Of a DNA stretch of 64,000 nucleotides, positions 1 to 10,550 are shown one piece after another. A program made the translations under genes and the position numbers. This DNA comes from Diphasiastrum complanatum (Eukaryota > Streptophyta > Lycopodiopsida > Lycopodiales > Lycopodiaceae): positions 42,080,544 to 42,144,543 of the forward strand of contig CM055109.1 in the NCBI GenBank assembly GCA_029204225.1. Direction: 5' to 3'. The notes under the pieces are model-generated. The model did no database searches. It was not told the origin of the DNA and was given only the letters and a program-made list of their open reading frames with translations. The stretch's first letter is position 1. The number at the start of each line of letters is the position of its first letter.

Positions 1-570
1 GAGTGACCCAGATCTAGCATTTCTCGGGATTTAGGGAGATACCATACCTTTGGCACTGAATGTATATCTTTTCAAGTATCGCTAAATGTCTAGATGCTTC
101 GGAGTGAACTCCTAGATAATCTAAATAGACTTCTAACGTGTCTCCTATCAAGTCCGTGAAGGCTATCTGCATAACGCGTTGGAAGGTACTAGGAGCGTTA
201 GATAACCCAAAAGACATAACCTTCCAACAAAACATCCCCCATTCTATGGCAAACGCAGTCTTGTGTTGATTTTCAAGTGCTATTTCTATCATGTTATAAC
301 CGCTAAAACCGTCTAAAAAGGAATAAGCCTCATCTCTAGCCAAATTCTCTAATATGGCTTCTCCGAATAGAATGGAAAAATCTCACGTTTAGTGACTGCA
401 TTAAGGTTCTTAAAGTCGACACAAATTTGAAGCTTCCCATTCTTCTTAGGTACGATCACGATGGGCGATATCGATTCTGTATGTTTGACCTCATATATGA
501 ACCTTGCCTCCAATAGTCATTGTAATTCTTCCTTAATCTTGGCTCGCTAAATGGGATTACATCTATAGGG
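1..570 (-). pseudogene. Gypsy reverse transcriptase, catalytic motif mutated
   Basis: The N-terminal RT stretch (about 560-370) reads PIVIVPKKNGKLQICVDFK. A frame break follows, then FLDGFSGYN and GLSNAPSTFQRVM, which are standard Ty3/Gypsy RT motifs. The catalytic YxDD box lies at 127-116 and reads YLDY. The second metal-binding Asp codon has become TAT, which should abolish polymerase activity. Upstream in the same frame is the linker segment VFACSYKDMKGVSP, typical of the region just before RT in plant Gypsy elements. The product would copy element RNA to DNA in virus-like particles. The protein continues beyond the window. Confidence 0.88.
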
Positions 571-1283
571 ACGGCTAGCTACTGGGGTAGCATCAAGTTT
601 TAATGGTATGGGGTGTACGGCCACCATGGGACTCACACCTTTCATGTCTTTGTATGAACATGCAAAAACATGTTGGTATCATTGAAGTAGCTTCTCTAAT
701 GCTCTACAATGCTCTCGGTTAAGGTGAGCTCCAATATGGACAAATTTTTCCTCGTCTTCATCGGGGTTGTTCAAATTCAGCATGACCATTCGAGCTGGTC
801 CATAAAAAATTGCCTTGTGGTTCACGTTGGCCTTGAGGCAGTTGAATAGTGACGTCCTCAATTGTGTAGTCCTTGAAGTACTATGGCATATCGAGACCTT
901 CTGCTGCATAAGACACTTTTGGCTTGATTTTTCTCATAGACTTGGATGTGGTAGGTTTGGTAGCTGATGGTGGAGATGCTTGTCCTGTAGGTGCATCGTC
1001 ACGCACCTGCATCCAATCCTTGGGTGATTCCATTATAATGGGACGTTTCATTTTGTCTCTCATGGCCACTTTTCTCTTCATAGCGTCAGTAGAAAATGAA
1101 GGTTGCACATTTTGCGTGGATCATGTACCTCATGTAGGAGAGGCTCATCTAATGCAAAAAGTGACTCTGAATCATGGATGTCCCACTCTAAGGTAGGGTT
1201 TTTTACACACTAAGTCTTAATAGGTTCAATCTTAACCCTGCTTACTGTTGCAAATGGCGATAATGGTTTAGGAGATTCCAGGA

Positions 1284-1619
1284 TCAGATGTGGTGGAAGC
1301 ACTCCATGTAGTCTAATATAGCCATGTCAAAAATTTCCTCTAGATCATGGGGTGGATAAGATTGTAAGGCACTTTCTTTGTTTACATACAACGAGACCGA
1401 TTTATTAGTCGGTAGCCAAGCAACATTTAACAATTCATCATTGTGCAGGAGAATTTCAATAAGTCGGACATTAAATATGGGAGTATGCAAAGTGATTGAT
1501 GGTTTACCTGGTCCTTCTTCATTATCTGAGTTACCAATATTTAAAGCACAGTATTTTGCATTGACACAATCAATCATTGCTAAACTATGACTCCAGTTGA
1601 TGATATCAGTAGGCTGCAT
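1284..1619 (-). pseudogene. Gypsy protease-RT linker region
   Basis: This open stretch lies between the protease (2173-1730) and the RT-proximal linker (909-640) of the same minus-strand element. It shows no catalytic motif I recognise, and its position matches the poorly conserved spacer between PR and RT of plant Gypsy polyproteins. It begins with MQPTDIINW, but an independent start is unlikely because the polyprotein should read through from upstream. Stops separate it from its neighbours, so it is a decayed piece of pol and not a gene of its own. Confidence 0.55.
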
Positions 1620-1729
1620 TTAGTGTCCAATTTATTGAGTTTCACAGTATGGTTCCAATAGGGATTCGGTAGTGGATGATCCATCATCCATTATTCATGC
1701 TGGCTTGATCTTTCCTACAAAATCAATGG

Positions 1730-2173
1730 TCACAGACTGGTCTCGATTACTAAACGTGACTCGTCCTTTGTTCTAGTTGTGTAGTATGCATTAGAAATCC
1801 AAGGGCGCCTAAGCAAGAGTTCATAAGAGTAAGTGTTATTGTTCAAAATATCCAAAACAACTAGGTCAAGTGTAAATTTCAACCTGGCGATTTTAGCCAA
1901 TACACTTGGTATCACACCTTGTGGTCGAACAACACTTTGATCGGCCATTGGAAGTTGACATTTTGGCCTATTCAAACGATCTCGTAGTCCTCATTCTTTC
2001 ATTAGTGAATTGGATATGATATTCACTCCAGAGCCTCCATCTAGCAAAGCTGATACTACTTGGGAGGTAGAGTGCATGGTTGGAACCTTAATGTTCCCTT
2101 GCTCATTGAATGGATTGGTAAGGTGTAAGGTTACCTCAGGAAGTTTGGGAGCTAATTCTTGAGCTTTGTCCAT
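1730..2173 (-). pseudogene. Gypsy aspartic protease (retropepsin), split by a stop
   Basis: The first half (2173-1991) holds the active-site loop ALLDGGSGVNIIS, a DSG-like motif that here reads D-G-G. The second half (1975-1730) holds the C-terminal element LLLRRPWISNAYY, matching the LLGRPWL consensus with the first Gly replaced by Arg. The two halves lie next to each other in the expected order and are separated by a break near 1980. The enzyme would process the Gag-Pol polyprotein. The altered loop and the stop both argue against activity. Confidence 0.8.
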
Positions 2174-2347
2174 GTTGCCTAACTCTTGCCTCCATTTTTC
2201 AATGTATTTTCACAACACACGGAAAGGCAGAGTGACATTGGCCTGAAGTAGGTCACCCCATACTTTAGTACCTTCTATCACTAGGTCTTTTGGAGTGGGT
2301 CGTACGGATGTGGAAGTTATACATGTCTCATTATCAGCGTCTTGCAG

Positions 2348-2743
2348 CTATTTCTGAAACTCATCTCGAAGTTTAATTTGCTCAGTAGGATTAGGATAGA
2401 CTAAGGGAGTGGAGTTCTCACTTGGTATGGCTGGTGGTTCGTCAGGTCGTCTATCCATTTTTTGGCTGGCTACTCTTTGTTGAGCTCTAGTCATGAGCAT
2501 AGCTGGTAAGGTCTCAACCTGAACTGAATGAACTGGGACAGAAGGTCTAGGTCGATTTGGGCAGTCCTTAGTATGGTGCTCTATTCCGCAGTTATCACAT
2601 AGAGGTGGGAATTTGAGCTTATCGGGACAACGGATGCTAGGATGTCTTCCAACACAAACAAAACAAGGGTAAAATCTAGGTGGGCATGGGTTGTGTTGCG
2701 TAGCTGACTGGTGGAGCTGCATAACATGGCTGGTTTGGATCAT
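2348..2743 (-). pseudogene. Gypsy Gag C-terminus with two zinc knuckles
   Basis: Two cysteine-histidine boxes are visible in one frame: CFVCVGRHPSIRC and CDNCGIEHHTKDC. Both fit a CX2CX4HX4C-like nucleic-acid-binding knuckle, with slightly varied spacing. They are followed by a Pro-rich tail and MLMTRAQQR, then the protease region. The knuckles would bind element RNA during packaging. The N-terminal part of Gag is not recognisable beyond about 2750, where only a Gln/Pro/Tyr-rich stretch remains up to the junction near 2990. Confidence 0.8.
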
Positions 2744-3002
2744 AAGCGACAGTCATGGCTTCATATTGGTATGTCGGGTCCACTTGATAACTAGCATCGA
2801 GCGTTTCCTCAACATAATATGTAGCAGGATCAACATAACCAAGATCAATCATCTGTGTAGGTACTTGTGGTAGAGGTGGATCTACTACATAAGATTGTCT
2901 AGGCTGAAACCGATGTGGGCTTGGAGGCCTTGGCTGAAAATGGCCTGGTCGCTGAAAAGTCTATTGTGGATTGAAGGGTGGTGGACCAGGGTTTCGATAT
3001 CA

Positions 3003-3268
3003 AGGGCACTCACATGATTCATGTGAGTTTTAAGTTGGGCCCTTTTAGTTTTTTATTTGCAACTTGACTTAAGGCCTCTAATGTCATTTTAGAGTTTTAA
3101 GCCCCTAGTGTCTTATTCCTAGGAATTACAACTTGCTACTTGTGCTCATTGGTGGCTGGACTTATACACACAGGATGCCAATGCCTTGCACTTATTATTC
3201 TACTGTACTGTGGTGGGGCCCACTAGGCAAGGCTTGGACAACAATATTTTAAGTGGTGGGACCCACTT
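3003..3268 (-). repeat. LTR fragment of the gag-only element family
   Basis: This stretch is the reverse complement of 13316-13585, the 3' LTR of the gag-only element at 10-14 kb. Shared landmarks include the ACATGATTCATGT palindrome and the TCCTAGGAATTACAACTTG segment. The first 140 bp of the same LTR family occur again at 34508-34649. Here both LTR ends are missing. It sits exactly between the Gypsy remnant on its left and a truncated Copia pol on its right, so it marks the breakpoint that removed the Copia integrase. Confidence 0.8.
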
Positions 3269-3299
3269 AGCACCACATGACTCCATTTGACTAGTAGCT

Positions 3300-3960
3300 A
3301 ATACTAGTCCATCTTCAAGATCCAATGAATCCAAAACATTGATCATAGATTCACCAGAAGTTGCCAAGTTAGCACAACAATAACTATCTCCAAGAAGCTC
3401 ATTAGATCTCAACCTAGATCTAGCATAAGGAAGCTCTTTAGACTTTGCATAAGGTCTACCAATTTTATTGATGCTAGGAATTGACTTTTGAAAGTTGAGA
3501 GAACCACCAACATCCATTTCATTCCTCTTGTTGGACATAACAAATGCATCAAGCTTGTAAAGTCTACCTTGTCTATTTCCCCTAGCAATCAAGACATCTC
3601 CCTTAGTAATGAAGCAAACATCTCCAACAAACTTTGTCTTGTACCCTTTCTTTAACATTTGACCAACACTTAGCAAATTCCAAGGAATGTAAAGAACACC
3701 ATCAAGCCTTGAATTCCTATTAGTAGAAAGACAAATAGGAATTGAGCCAATACCTTTGATCATACACTCACCACCATTTGGCATGTGGACCACTTTTTTG
3801 GTTCCAACATAAGAGATCAAAGAAGTAAAGAACTCCTTGTGACTAGTCATGTGTGAACTAGATTCACTATCTATCCACCATGAATCCTTGTCACTTCCAC
3901 TTGACATTAGACTTGAAGGACACATCGTGAGAGAATCACAAGAATATAGATCCTCATTAA
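3300..3960 (-). pseudogene. Copia protease (and start of pre-integrase), inactivated
   Basis: The active-site region reads WWIDSESSSHMT, where active Copia elements have DSGAS. The catalytic Asp is kept but the Gly is Glu. Downstream motifs include MPNGGECMIKGIGSIP, LDGVLYIP and NLLSVGQMLKKG, all typical of Copia proteases. The reading frame is shifted relative to gag near 3965, within a T-rich stretch, so the expected single polyprotein is broken. Coding similarity ends before the GAG-pre-integrase WHxRLGH motif because of the junction at 3268. Confidence 0.85.
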
Positions 3961-4797
3961 AAGAAAGTTGTTTTGCTTGCTACCTTCATTACTTTGCTTC
4001 TTATGACATTCATTTGCAAAATGACCTTTTATCCCACAATAAAGGCACTTGAACTTTGACTTTTCTTTCTTTCTAAAAGAAGTAGAAGAGGAGGAGGAAG
4101 AGTGATCATCATGATCCGAGTTACCACCTTTGGACCATTTCCTTTTGCCTTTACCTTTGCCTTTGACTTTGCCTTTTGTGAAGAAAGCCTCTTCACCTCC
4201 ACCTTGCAAGGATGCACCATCAAGCTTTGATTGCAACCTATGTTCTTCAGCCAATAAGATTTCTTGCAAGTCAACCACACTTGGCAAGACTCTTTGAATG
4301 GCAAAACTTTGCACAAGGTTAGCATGTTTATCTAGCAAACCATTCAACATAACTTGGACTATTTTACCATCTTTTATGCTTTCATCAATGCATGCTAGAT
4401 CATCACTTAAGGACTTAACCCTCAAGACAAATGCATGAGCACTTTCTCCCTCTCTTTGTCTACTAGAAAATATTTGCCTCCTTAGGGTGCTAGATCTGGA
4501 CTTTGATTCAAAGAGTTTCTTCACGACATTCCATGCCTCACTTGCACTTTGACACTTACCAAGTTCCTTGAGAAGTTCATTGGTAACATTCATTTTAATG
4601 ATATGAAAAGCCCTTTTAGTCTTCTTATCAAACCTTTGTTGCTCTTGAATTGTTTTTAGTCTCTCTTTAGTTCCCGCAACTATGTCTATGAGTTCATTCA
4701 ACTCAAGTAAGGATTCCATCCTCACTTTCTAGGTAGAGTAGTTTGATGAACTCAACCTATCATTAGTTTCTAACATGATCCCACCATTGGAAGCCAT
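3907..4797 (-). pseudogene. Copia Gag (UBN2 type) with zinc knuckle
   Basis: The likely start is the ATG at 4797 (MASNGGIMLETND). A TAG at 4731-4729 replaces the conserved Trp of the NYSTWKV motif, leaving a shorter open frame from about 4725. The UBN2-type Gag core is clear (WNVVKKLFESKSRSSTLRR, FVLRVKSLSDDL, LNGL), followed by a Lys/Gly-rich linker and one zinc knuckle, CLYCGIKGHFANEC. Gag would form virus-like particles and bind element RNA. The same domain order recurs at 59560-60210, which is the same Copia clade. Confidence 0.87.
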
Positions 4798-5920
4798 GAA
4801 TATAATGATTCTTCAACTTTTAGGCTGTGTCCTAATGCACCTAGCACTCACTTTCCTCTCAACAAATGTTGGATAAGGAGATCTCAGAAGATCTACGACC
4901 CTAAAACACTTCTATCTTGAACCTGGCTGGTTTCCAAGCATAGAAAGGAAGATTGAAACACATGCAACACTAAAATGGATTACAAACTCAAACCAACCTG
5001 AACACACTCTTGCTTAAGCTCTCAAACTTTTCAGCAAGTGACCAATCAATTTATGATGTGAAGAGTTACTTGCATTCTTAGAAAATACACAAGACTAGGC
5101 TGCCAAGAATACCTAGAATTGAACAAACTTGATCAACACACTAAGATATTGATTCAACCTGTAAAACCACATGTAAAACACACTTCTAAAAATTCATAAA
5201 CTCCATCAAATGATAAATACAAGCTTTAGAGGTGAATGAAAGAGCACACTTAGTGAATCACAAGACTAGCTTCACTAGCTTGTCAAATCTTGGTGTTTAG
5301 ATGTAGATCTAAGATCACTTCACATAAGAATGTTCCTCAACCTGTTAAGAACCTGAAAACACATTTGCATAATGGTTAGAACATTCCAACAAATGCTCCA
5401 ATCAAATCACATAAGGATAGTTACTTACATGCTCAACAAAGTACACCAAAATTTATGCAAAAGATTGTTGACAATCTGTTCACCCAAAAGGGGATCTTTC
5501 ATCCAAGTGGGAGCTTTGATCATCATTTTGTAGAAATACAAAATCACTCAAAGAGTATTTGTCATCCACGTAAGGAGAAGGGTCATCCACCTAAGGAGAA
5601 TGTTCATCCACAAAGGAGAGTGTTTATCCACAGAAGTGGAGATTGTCAACAATAGATTGAACAAAACATTGTTAGTATTGAATATGCACAAGCCTCACAA
5701 TCAAAAAAATGATTAGGTGTTATGATCTGATCCAAAATAGCTTCTTTTTAGCCTTTGATCTTCAATAGACCTGAAATATGCTTTTGATCCACAAGTTCAA
5801 CTCACAAAACAAAGGTTAGTAAGATTTGATCAACAATGCAATGCATAATCATGCTAGAACTTGATCAAACATCCAAATATCACCATAAATGGAAATTTTA
5901 CTATAAATAGCGGTCGGCCA
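4798..5920 (-). other. Copia C leader, non-coding
   Basis: This is the roughly 1.1-kb stretch between PBS and gag. It is AT-rich with no long conserved frame. It contains a short minisatellite (5561-5645) and a near-perfect 14-bp palindrome around 5463-5478. A 66-residue plus-strand ORF at 5455-5655 is only the translation of that minisatellite. No promoter or host gene could be seen in it. Confidence 0.6.
5561..5645. repeat. Minisatellite, about 21-bp unit, four copies
   Basis: Four units built on GTCATCCACNTAAGGAGAAG begin at 5561, 5582, 5603 and 5623, with lengths of 21, 21, 20 and about 23 bp. A looser relative (TTCATCCAAGTGGGAG) lies near 5498. It sits in the Copia C leader. Confidence 0.75.
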
Positions 5921-5932
5921 GCTCTGATACCA
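5921..5932 (-). promoter_or_regulatory. Primer binding site, initiator-Met tRNA
   Basis: The minus strand reads TGGTATCAGAGC, which is the usual plant Copia PBS complementary to the 3' end of initiator methionine tRNA. It lies immediately next to the LTR end at 5933 with no spacer, fixing both the LTR boundary and the minus orientation of the element. Confidence 0.93.
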
Positions 5933-6508
5933 TGTGAAAAAAGTGGATCTTGAATGGATCCAAACTCTCAAAATACTTGGCTAAGATTTTTGCACAACAA
6001 GCTACAAGAGCTAAAAATGGCAAAGCATTCTAATGCTACCTTTGATACACATGAATTTGACAAAGCATTCAAGAGACAAAAGAAACTAATGACAGCCAAA
6101 AATAATAGCAAACAGGCCTTACTACAATAGCCTACCACTTTTAGAAATATCCTAAAATCATACACAATATCTTGAAGACAATACACAAAGCAATGCTCTC
6201 AATGGAGGAAGAAACTGTGACAATGATCTATTGATCTCTCTCAACAATACAATAAGTTTCTCCAACCTATTCTCCACGAATTCCAGCCTAATATAGGTGA
6301 GAGAGATGACTCTCTCTCCTCTCTCTAGAACTTAGGTGTCATTTTGAAGGTCCTGAAGCTTGAGACTTCTTCAATATAAAATATATACTAAAATAAAAGT
6401 ATCTAGGCCTCTCTCACACGTGTGAAAGGTTAGATCCAAAACTATGTAAAAAAAAAAAATTGCCAATTTGGGCCTCAAACTAGCTAGGAAATGTTGACAA
6501 TTTTCACA
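5933..6508 (-). repeat. Copia C 5' LTR (576 bp)
   Basis: The minus strand begins TGTGAAAATTGTCAAC and ends TTTTTTCACA, giving 8-bp inverted ends, directly followed by the PBS. A CACACGTGTG palindrome lies at 6415-6424, about 85 bp into the LTR. A 1-2 bp shorter or longer end is possible. The homologous plus-strand LTR is at 30633-31244, which differs by indels. No partner 3' LTR is present in this element, so no target-site duplication can be checked. Confidence 0.88.
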
Positions 6509-6511
6509 TAT

Positions 6512-7885
6512 GGTTCCTCCACGTAGGATGAGCTATTGTCGCTCTCCTGTCTGCTTTGAGCTTTCTTGTTTCTGGAATTTTGGTTGCAGTCACAGTTGCG
6601 TGACCTCTTTTGTGATAGTGGATGCACTATATCTTTGAATTGAGCTAGCACTTATCAACAGTGTGGCCTTCTTGTGTGCATCTCGTACAAGTCTTCTTCT
6701 CACCATTTTGTTGTCTCGATTTATTTCTGTTCTTCCATTTGCTTTCTTTGGCTCTCTCTGACTGCTGCCTTCAATCTTGTCTTTGGTCTGACTCCCTCTT
6801 AGGCATGAAATTCTTCTTCTGCTTCTCTTTGTAGTTGTAGATAGCTTGATTAGAGTTATCCTTGTCATCAAGGTATTCACGGGCTTCCACCTCTTCTCTG
6901 ATCTTGATTACAGCCTTCTCAAGAGTCATTTGTGGATCTTTAGCAAGTAGTTTTTGAGTCGTTAGAAATGATCTTGGTAGAGCTCGCAGCAGGTATGTGA
7001 GCTGCTTCTCTGCTAAGACTGCATTCTCTTCTCCGGAATGTGTAGTGAGAGTAACAAGTCCTTCATTCTTCTGATGAAGGAGGTGAGGTATTTACTATCC
7101 CTTCTCGGATTGGTCAGCTGATCTTCAAGAAGCATAATTTGGCTTTGTAATTTCGTTTGAAATCTGGTCAACAAAGTATACCACATTTTCTTTGCTTTGG
7201 AAAGTGTGGCTAGATCAAGTGTCAGGCTATCTTCGATGGATCTTCTTCTGCTTCTCTTTGTAGTTGTAGAGAGCTTGATCAGAGTTATCTTTGTCATCAA
7301 GGTATTCACGGGCTTCCACCTCTTCTTTGATCTCGATTACAGCCTTCTCAAGAGTCATTTGTGGATCTTTAGCAAGTAGTTTTTGAGTCGTTAGAAATGA
7401 TCTTGGTAGAGCTCACAGCAGGTATGTGAGCTGCTTCTCTGCTAAGACTGCATTCTCTTCTCCGGAATGTGTAGGGAGAGTAACAAGTCCTTCATTCTTC
7501 TGATGAAGGAGGTGAGGTATTTACTATCCCTTCTCAGATTGGTCAGCTGATCTTCAAGAAGCATAATTTGGCTTTGTAATTTCGTTTGAAATCTGGTCAA
7601 CAAAGTATACCACATTTTCTTTGCTTTGGAGAGTGTGGCTAGATCAAGTGTCAGGCTATCTTCGATGGAGGAGGATATGATGGCTACTACCTTGTCATTC
7701 TTCTCTCTCCATTCTCATAGCTCTTTTCTAATGGTTGTGCACATCTCTTCTGTGCCATCAACCCAAGGCCATAGACCTTCTCCTTTCAGTATGAGAGAAC
7801 TCTTTACCTTCCATGCTAGGAAGTTTGATCTTGAGAAATCAAAGATCGTGCAGATCTTTGATTGAATGCTGCTAATGGATGTCAT
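6512..7885 (-). pseudogene. Copia family D Gag, with internal duplication
   Basis: The likely start is the ATG at 7885 (MTSISSIQSK), next to FLAWKVKSSLILKGEG and the PWVDGTEE stretch. That is a Copia Gag N-terminus closely similar to 61180-61509. The core SIEDSLTLDLATLSKAKKMW occurs twice because of the duplication. The C-terminal knuckle CTRCTQEGHTVDKC lies near 6700-6650, and a second, degraded knuckle follows (CIHYHKRGH). A frameshift just after the LLLSLHI stretch is present in both duplicate copies, and stops follow. The product would be the capsid/RNA-binding protein of the element. Confidence 0.85.
6812..7669. repeat. Two-copy tandem duplication, 429-bp unit
   Basis: Bases 6812-7240 and 7241-7669 are near-identical direct repeats. 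Landmarks such as CTTCGATGGA recur exactly 429 bp apart (7231 and 7660), as does TCTTCTTCTG (6812 and 7241). Only scattered substitutions separate the copies. The unit lies wholly inside Gag and equals 143 codons. Confidence 0.93.
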
Positions 7886-7952
7886 GGGTTCTAGTAATCA
7901 AAGTTGTGGCTGTGAGCCCACTAATGCTATTGTATGAATGCCAAGACGAGAT

Positions 7953-7964
7953 GCTCTGATACCA
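7953..7964 (-). promoter_or_regulatory. Primer binding site, initiator-Met tRNA
   Basis: The minus strand again reads TGGTATCAGAGC. It is separated by a few bases from the LTR end, whose last bases read TTCACATTAG. It anchors the Copia D orientation and sits about 70 bp upstream of the gag ATG. Confidence 0.9.
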
Positions 7965-7966
7965 CT

Positions 7967-8560
7967 AATGTGAATGCACAATGAAGCGGAACCTTTAGGA
8001 CGATCTCGACGCAGAGTGAAGCACATAAAAAACGGAACGGCTTAATCAATTTACAATGAACACCGGATAGAGCTGGCTTGGCAGGAGTAGCTACTGCTAC
8101 TGACTGCGGTCTAATTCTCTTCCAAGCCCCAGATTGCTACTGCAGATCTGTTGTAAAAAAGGTAAACTCGTAAACAATAGATAATGTTGAGTAATAACAA
8201 TAGAAATTTTTTATCTACTGATCGTAGATCATACACATTATTGGACAAAACATTGAGAAAATTGCTTCTATAATCAGAGCTGAATTTATAATACAATTCT
8301 TGAGTACTGTCTGTTTTCTTGATCAGTGCGTTGGCGCAAGAGAGATGTTCTCTTCTCGCGAATGATACGACTAGCTACTGCTAATCTGTAAACTCACTCT
8401 GGAGCTATCTTAGATTGTTTGTCTGTGTGCCCGTGACTGTCTATGCTCTTTTCTTTCATTGATCATTTTATGTGATCAATCCGGCGAACTGATTAATCTA
8501 AAACTTTAATAAAAAGAAATGCATTAAGCTTGATCAAAACTGATTCTGGTTTCTGTGGTT
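7967..8560 (-). repeat. Copia D LTR (5' LTR; outer edge uncertain)
   Basis: The inner end abuts the PBS. Stretches at 8220-8540 match 22900-23190 on the same strand, and 7980-8250 matches 37650-37910 on the opposite strand, so this is a repeated LTR. The outer end was placed only by where those matches fade and could be off by tens of bases. No second LTR of this copy remains. Confidence 0.65.
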
Positions 8561-8599
8561 GCCCTCTTTGCATCAACTGCCTTCTACCCGTTAGATCTG

Positions 8600-10010
8600 A
8601 GAAATACTACTAGCTCCTACATGGTCATTCCTTCTCTTGGGATTCACCATGAGGCTCACATGATTTAAACTGTATTCCTAGCTAGTATTTCTCCTCTCTC
8701 TCATGCTCGGCTCTCATCTTCATCCTTCTCTCTTCCTTAAGGACCTCCTTGGTCTAGGTGAGAGGTGCTCTTTTAGAATAGCTTGGCTCGGCATCTTGGG
8801 GATTCTTCAAAATTTGCCAACAACACTCATTTATCTATCACTGTGTTTGACTTCTAGAACCAAGTATATCCCTCAATAACATGTCCTTATCTCTCATTCA
8901 GTACTATGTGCAACTGGGGATCCCCTCCCCATTCAGAAGCCCCTTGTCTTGTCTGTTTGTTATTTTTCCTTGTACCCCAAAAAATCCTCCTATTGATTGG
9001 AAGTGATGTCAGCCATGTCCCTTATTTGGGTTCGCAATGCATAATCTCTTCTTAGCTTATGACCCCCTTCTGGATCAAAGCTCCCTCTAAAAGCTCTTCT
9101 TTTTCTAATGATGAGAGGTTTTAATCTCATTTCCCTATTGTAACCTTGATTATATGTTTGTCAGTTTTCCCCTTCCCTTAGAGTTGGTTCTCGAGTTGCA
9201 TCTTCCATGATTACTCATCTTAGTCATAAGGGGGTATAGAATTTTGTGGCTACTAATTCCAGATAATGCTATCTTTCTGGGAGGCTGGAGTATGTTTTCT
9301 AGGAGAGAGTCTCAAGTGTGATCAATTGGCTATCTTACCCATGACCCCACCCTTGCAATTCTATGAGAATGGGTTAATAACTTTAGTATCAAAGTTTGTG
9401 GTCCTACATAAGGTATTTGCAAGGGGCGAATGACGAAGGTCAGAACGGTGTCATACTGGGGCTAGTGATAATGGATTTTTCCACCTTTATCGTCGATCGG
9501 TCTTGTTGTTTTAAGATGAAGATTTTCTGATGCTTACCCAATTTCCTCTTAGACTAGCGTGCTCGTGCTAGTGAGCGGACCCGAGTTCCAGGGGCCCGTG
9601 AATCCCGCAATGCCCATGTATTCCAATGGCACAATGGGAATTGTGTTCTAGGTGTGGCATCAAAATAGAAGCAACTGTGTTCAATCTCCTAGGCTCGGGA
9701 GGATATTCTGCCTCACCAGGCTTCCATTAGCCCTACCTCTATATTCCAAGAGATTGGGATGTAAAGATCAACGAGAATCAACCGATTTAGAGACATATTA
9801 CACCACAAAAATATTGCTTGAACATTTACTTAAGACATTCACCTCAACAACATCATGAAAAATAACAAACCATTACTCCAAACCATTTCTAGCATGGTGT
9901 ATGGAAAACGTGTATTTTCTTAACCCTTCTAGAAGCACATACATATCATAAAGCTATAAGATTCAGTCATATTTCACACTCACAAAATGTCATTTTCTTT
10001 AGATGACACA
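8600..10010. other. About 1.4 kb with no recognisable gene
   Basis: Six-frame reading gives only short open stretches with no domain I recognise. The sequence is moderately pyrimidine-rich and has no tandem repeat, PBS or LTR-like end. It may be old transposon or host intergenic sequence. Confidence 0.5.
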
Positions 10011-10249
10011 AAATCAATTTGAGAAAACATACCTCAGCACTGTTCCAGAATTGCACTCGGTAGGAAGAGCAGGTACTTCTTCCATTGACATCTCGCTGAT
10101 TCGCTCAGGGCCCTCGTTGAGAAATTTTTTAAAAAGGAGTTTATCGAAGTCGCTTATTGGCACGGGAGGGGGGTAATGCCCGCTCCAGTGCCTGTGCGAC
10201 ACGTGGAGTGGGCTGCCCGACCCATTTTTTCTCGCTTTGCGGGCCCATA

Positions 10250-10430
10250 GTGCTCGTTGAAAATGAATTTTGGCGAGCACATTGCATGTGACGCCGGGCA
10301 GGCGTAGGTGCTGGTGGGTGCTAGGCAGCCGCAAGGTGGCGCCGGGCAGTCTCGGGCTCTGGCGCCAGGCAGGCATGGGCAGGAGGCGTTGGTGCCGGGC
10401 AGCAGGTGCGGTGGCACCGGATACCAGCAC
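10250..10430. repeat. GC-rich degenerate repeat, core GCCGGGCAG
   Basis: The core GGYGCCGGGCAG recurs about four or five times (for example near 10290, 10350, 10375 and 10398) in a block much richer in G+C than its surroundings. Long overlapping ORFs on both strands here are a by-product of low stop-codon density and are not called as genes. Confidence 0.6.
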
Positions 10431-10550
10431 GCACAGGTACACACAAGTATGACTCTGGAAAACATTGGGTATATATGGCCTTTGAAAAATCCAATAAGAA
10501 AACTTATGGGATAAATTTTGGTTGCTCGGACACGTGGTGCCCGGGCAACA

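Larger units (their letters stand above)
1..2990 (-). mobile_element. Ty3/Gypsy retrotransposon remnant, cut by the window edge
   Basis: Read on the minus strand, the order is gag zinc knuckles (2743-2348), aspartic protease (2173-1730), a protease-RT linker (about 1620-640) and reverse transcriptase (about 560-1), which runs off the left edge. That order is the Ty3/Gypsy pol order. RNase H and integrase would lie outside the window. The frame is broken repeatedly, so the element is dead. Its right edge, near 2990, abuts an LTR fragment of a different family. The protease and knuckles resemble those at 62943-64000, so these two are probably the same Gypsy lineage. Confidence 0.85.
3269..6508 (-). 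mobile_element. Copia retrotransposon (family C), 5' LTR to protease only
   Basis: On the minus strand this is an ordered 5' half of a Ty1/Copia element: 5' LTR (6508-5933), initiator-Met PBS (5932-5921), a roughly 1.1-kb leader, gag (4797-3907) and protease (about 3960-3300). The right end in element sense, with integrase, RT, RNase H and the 3' LTR, has been lost at the junction with the LTR fragment near 3268. A related 3' end with its LTR lies on the plus strand at about 30200-31244. The element is inserted in, or abuts, the gag of Copia family D at 6509. Confidence 0.85.
6509..8600 (-). mobile_element. Copia retrotransposon (family D), gag and 5' LTR only
   Basis: On the minus strand this has an LTR-like region (about 8560-7967), an initiator-Met PBS (7964-7953), a short leader and gag (7885 to about 6512). 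The protease and everything after it are missing, cut off where Copia C begins at 6508. A second gag of the same family starts at 61180 (+), and LTR copies occur at 22900-23190 (same orientation) and 37430-37950 (opposite orientation). The gag contains an internal 429-bp tandem duplication. Confidence 0.82.

Noticed and set aside
3907-3960. Programmed frameshift between Copia gag and protease
   Set aside because: Copia elements usually use one frame and this copy has other damage, so ordinary decay is the simpler reading; no slippery-site structure could be shown.
5455-5655. A small His/Pro/Lys-rich protein
   Set aside because: It is the translation of a 21-bp minisatellite in a retrotransposon leader.
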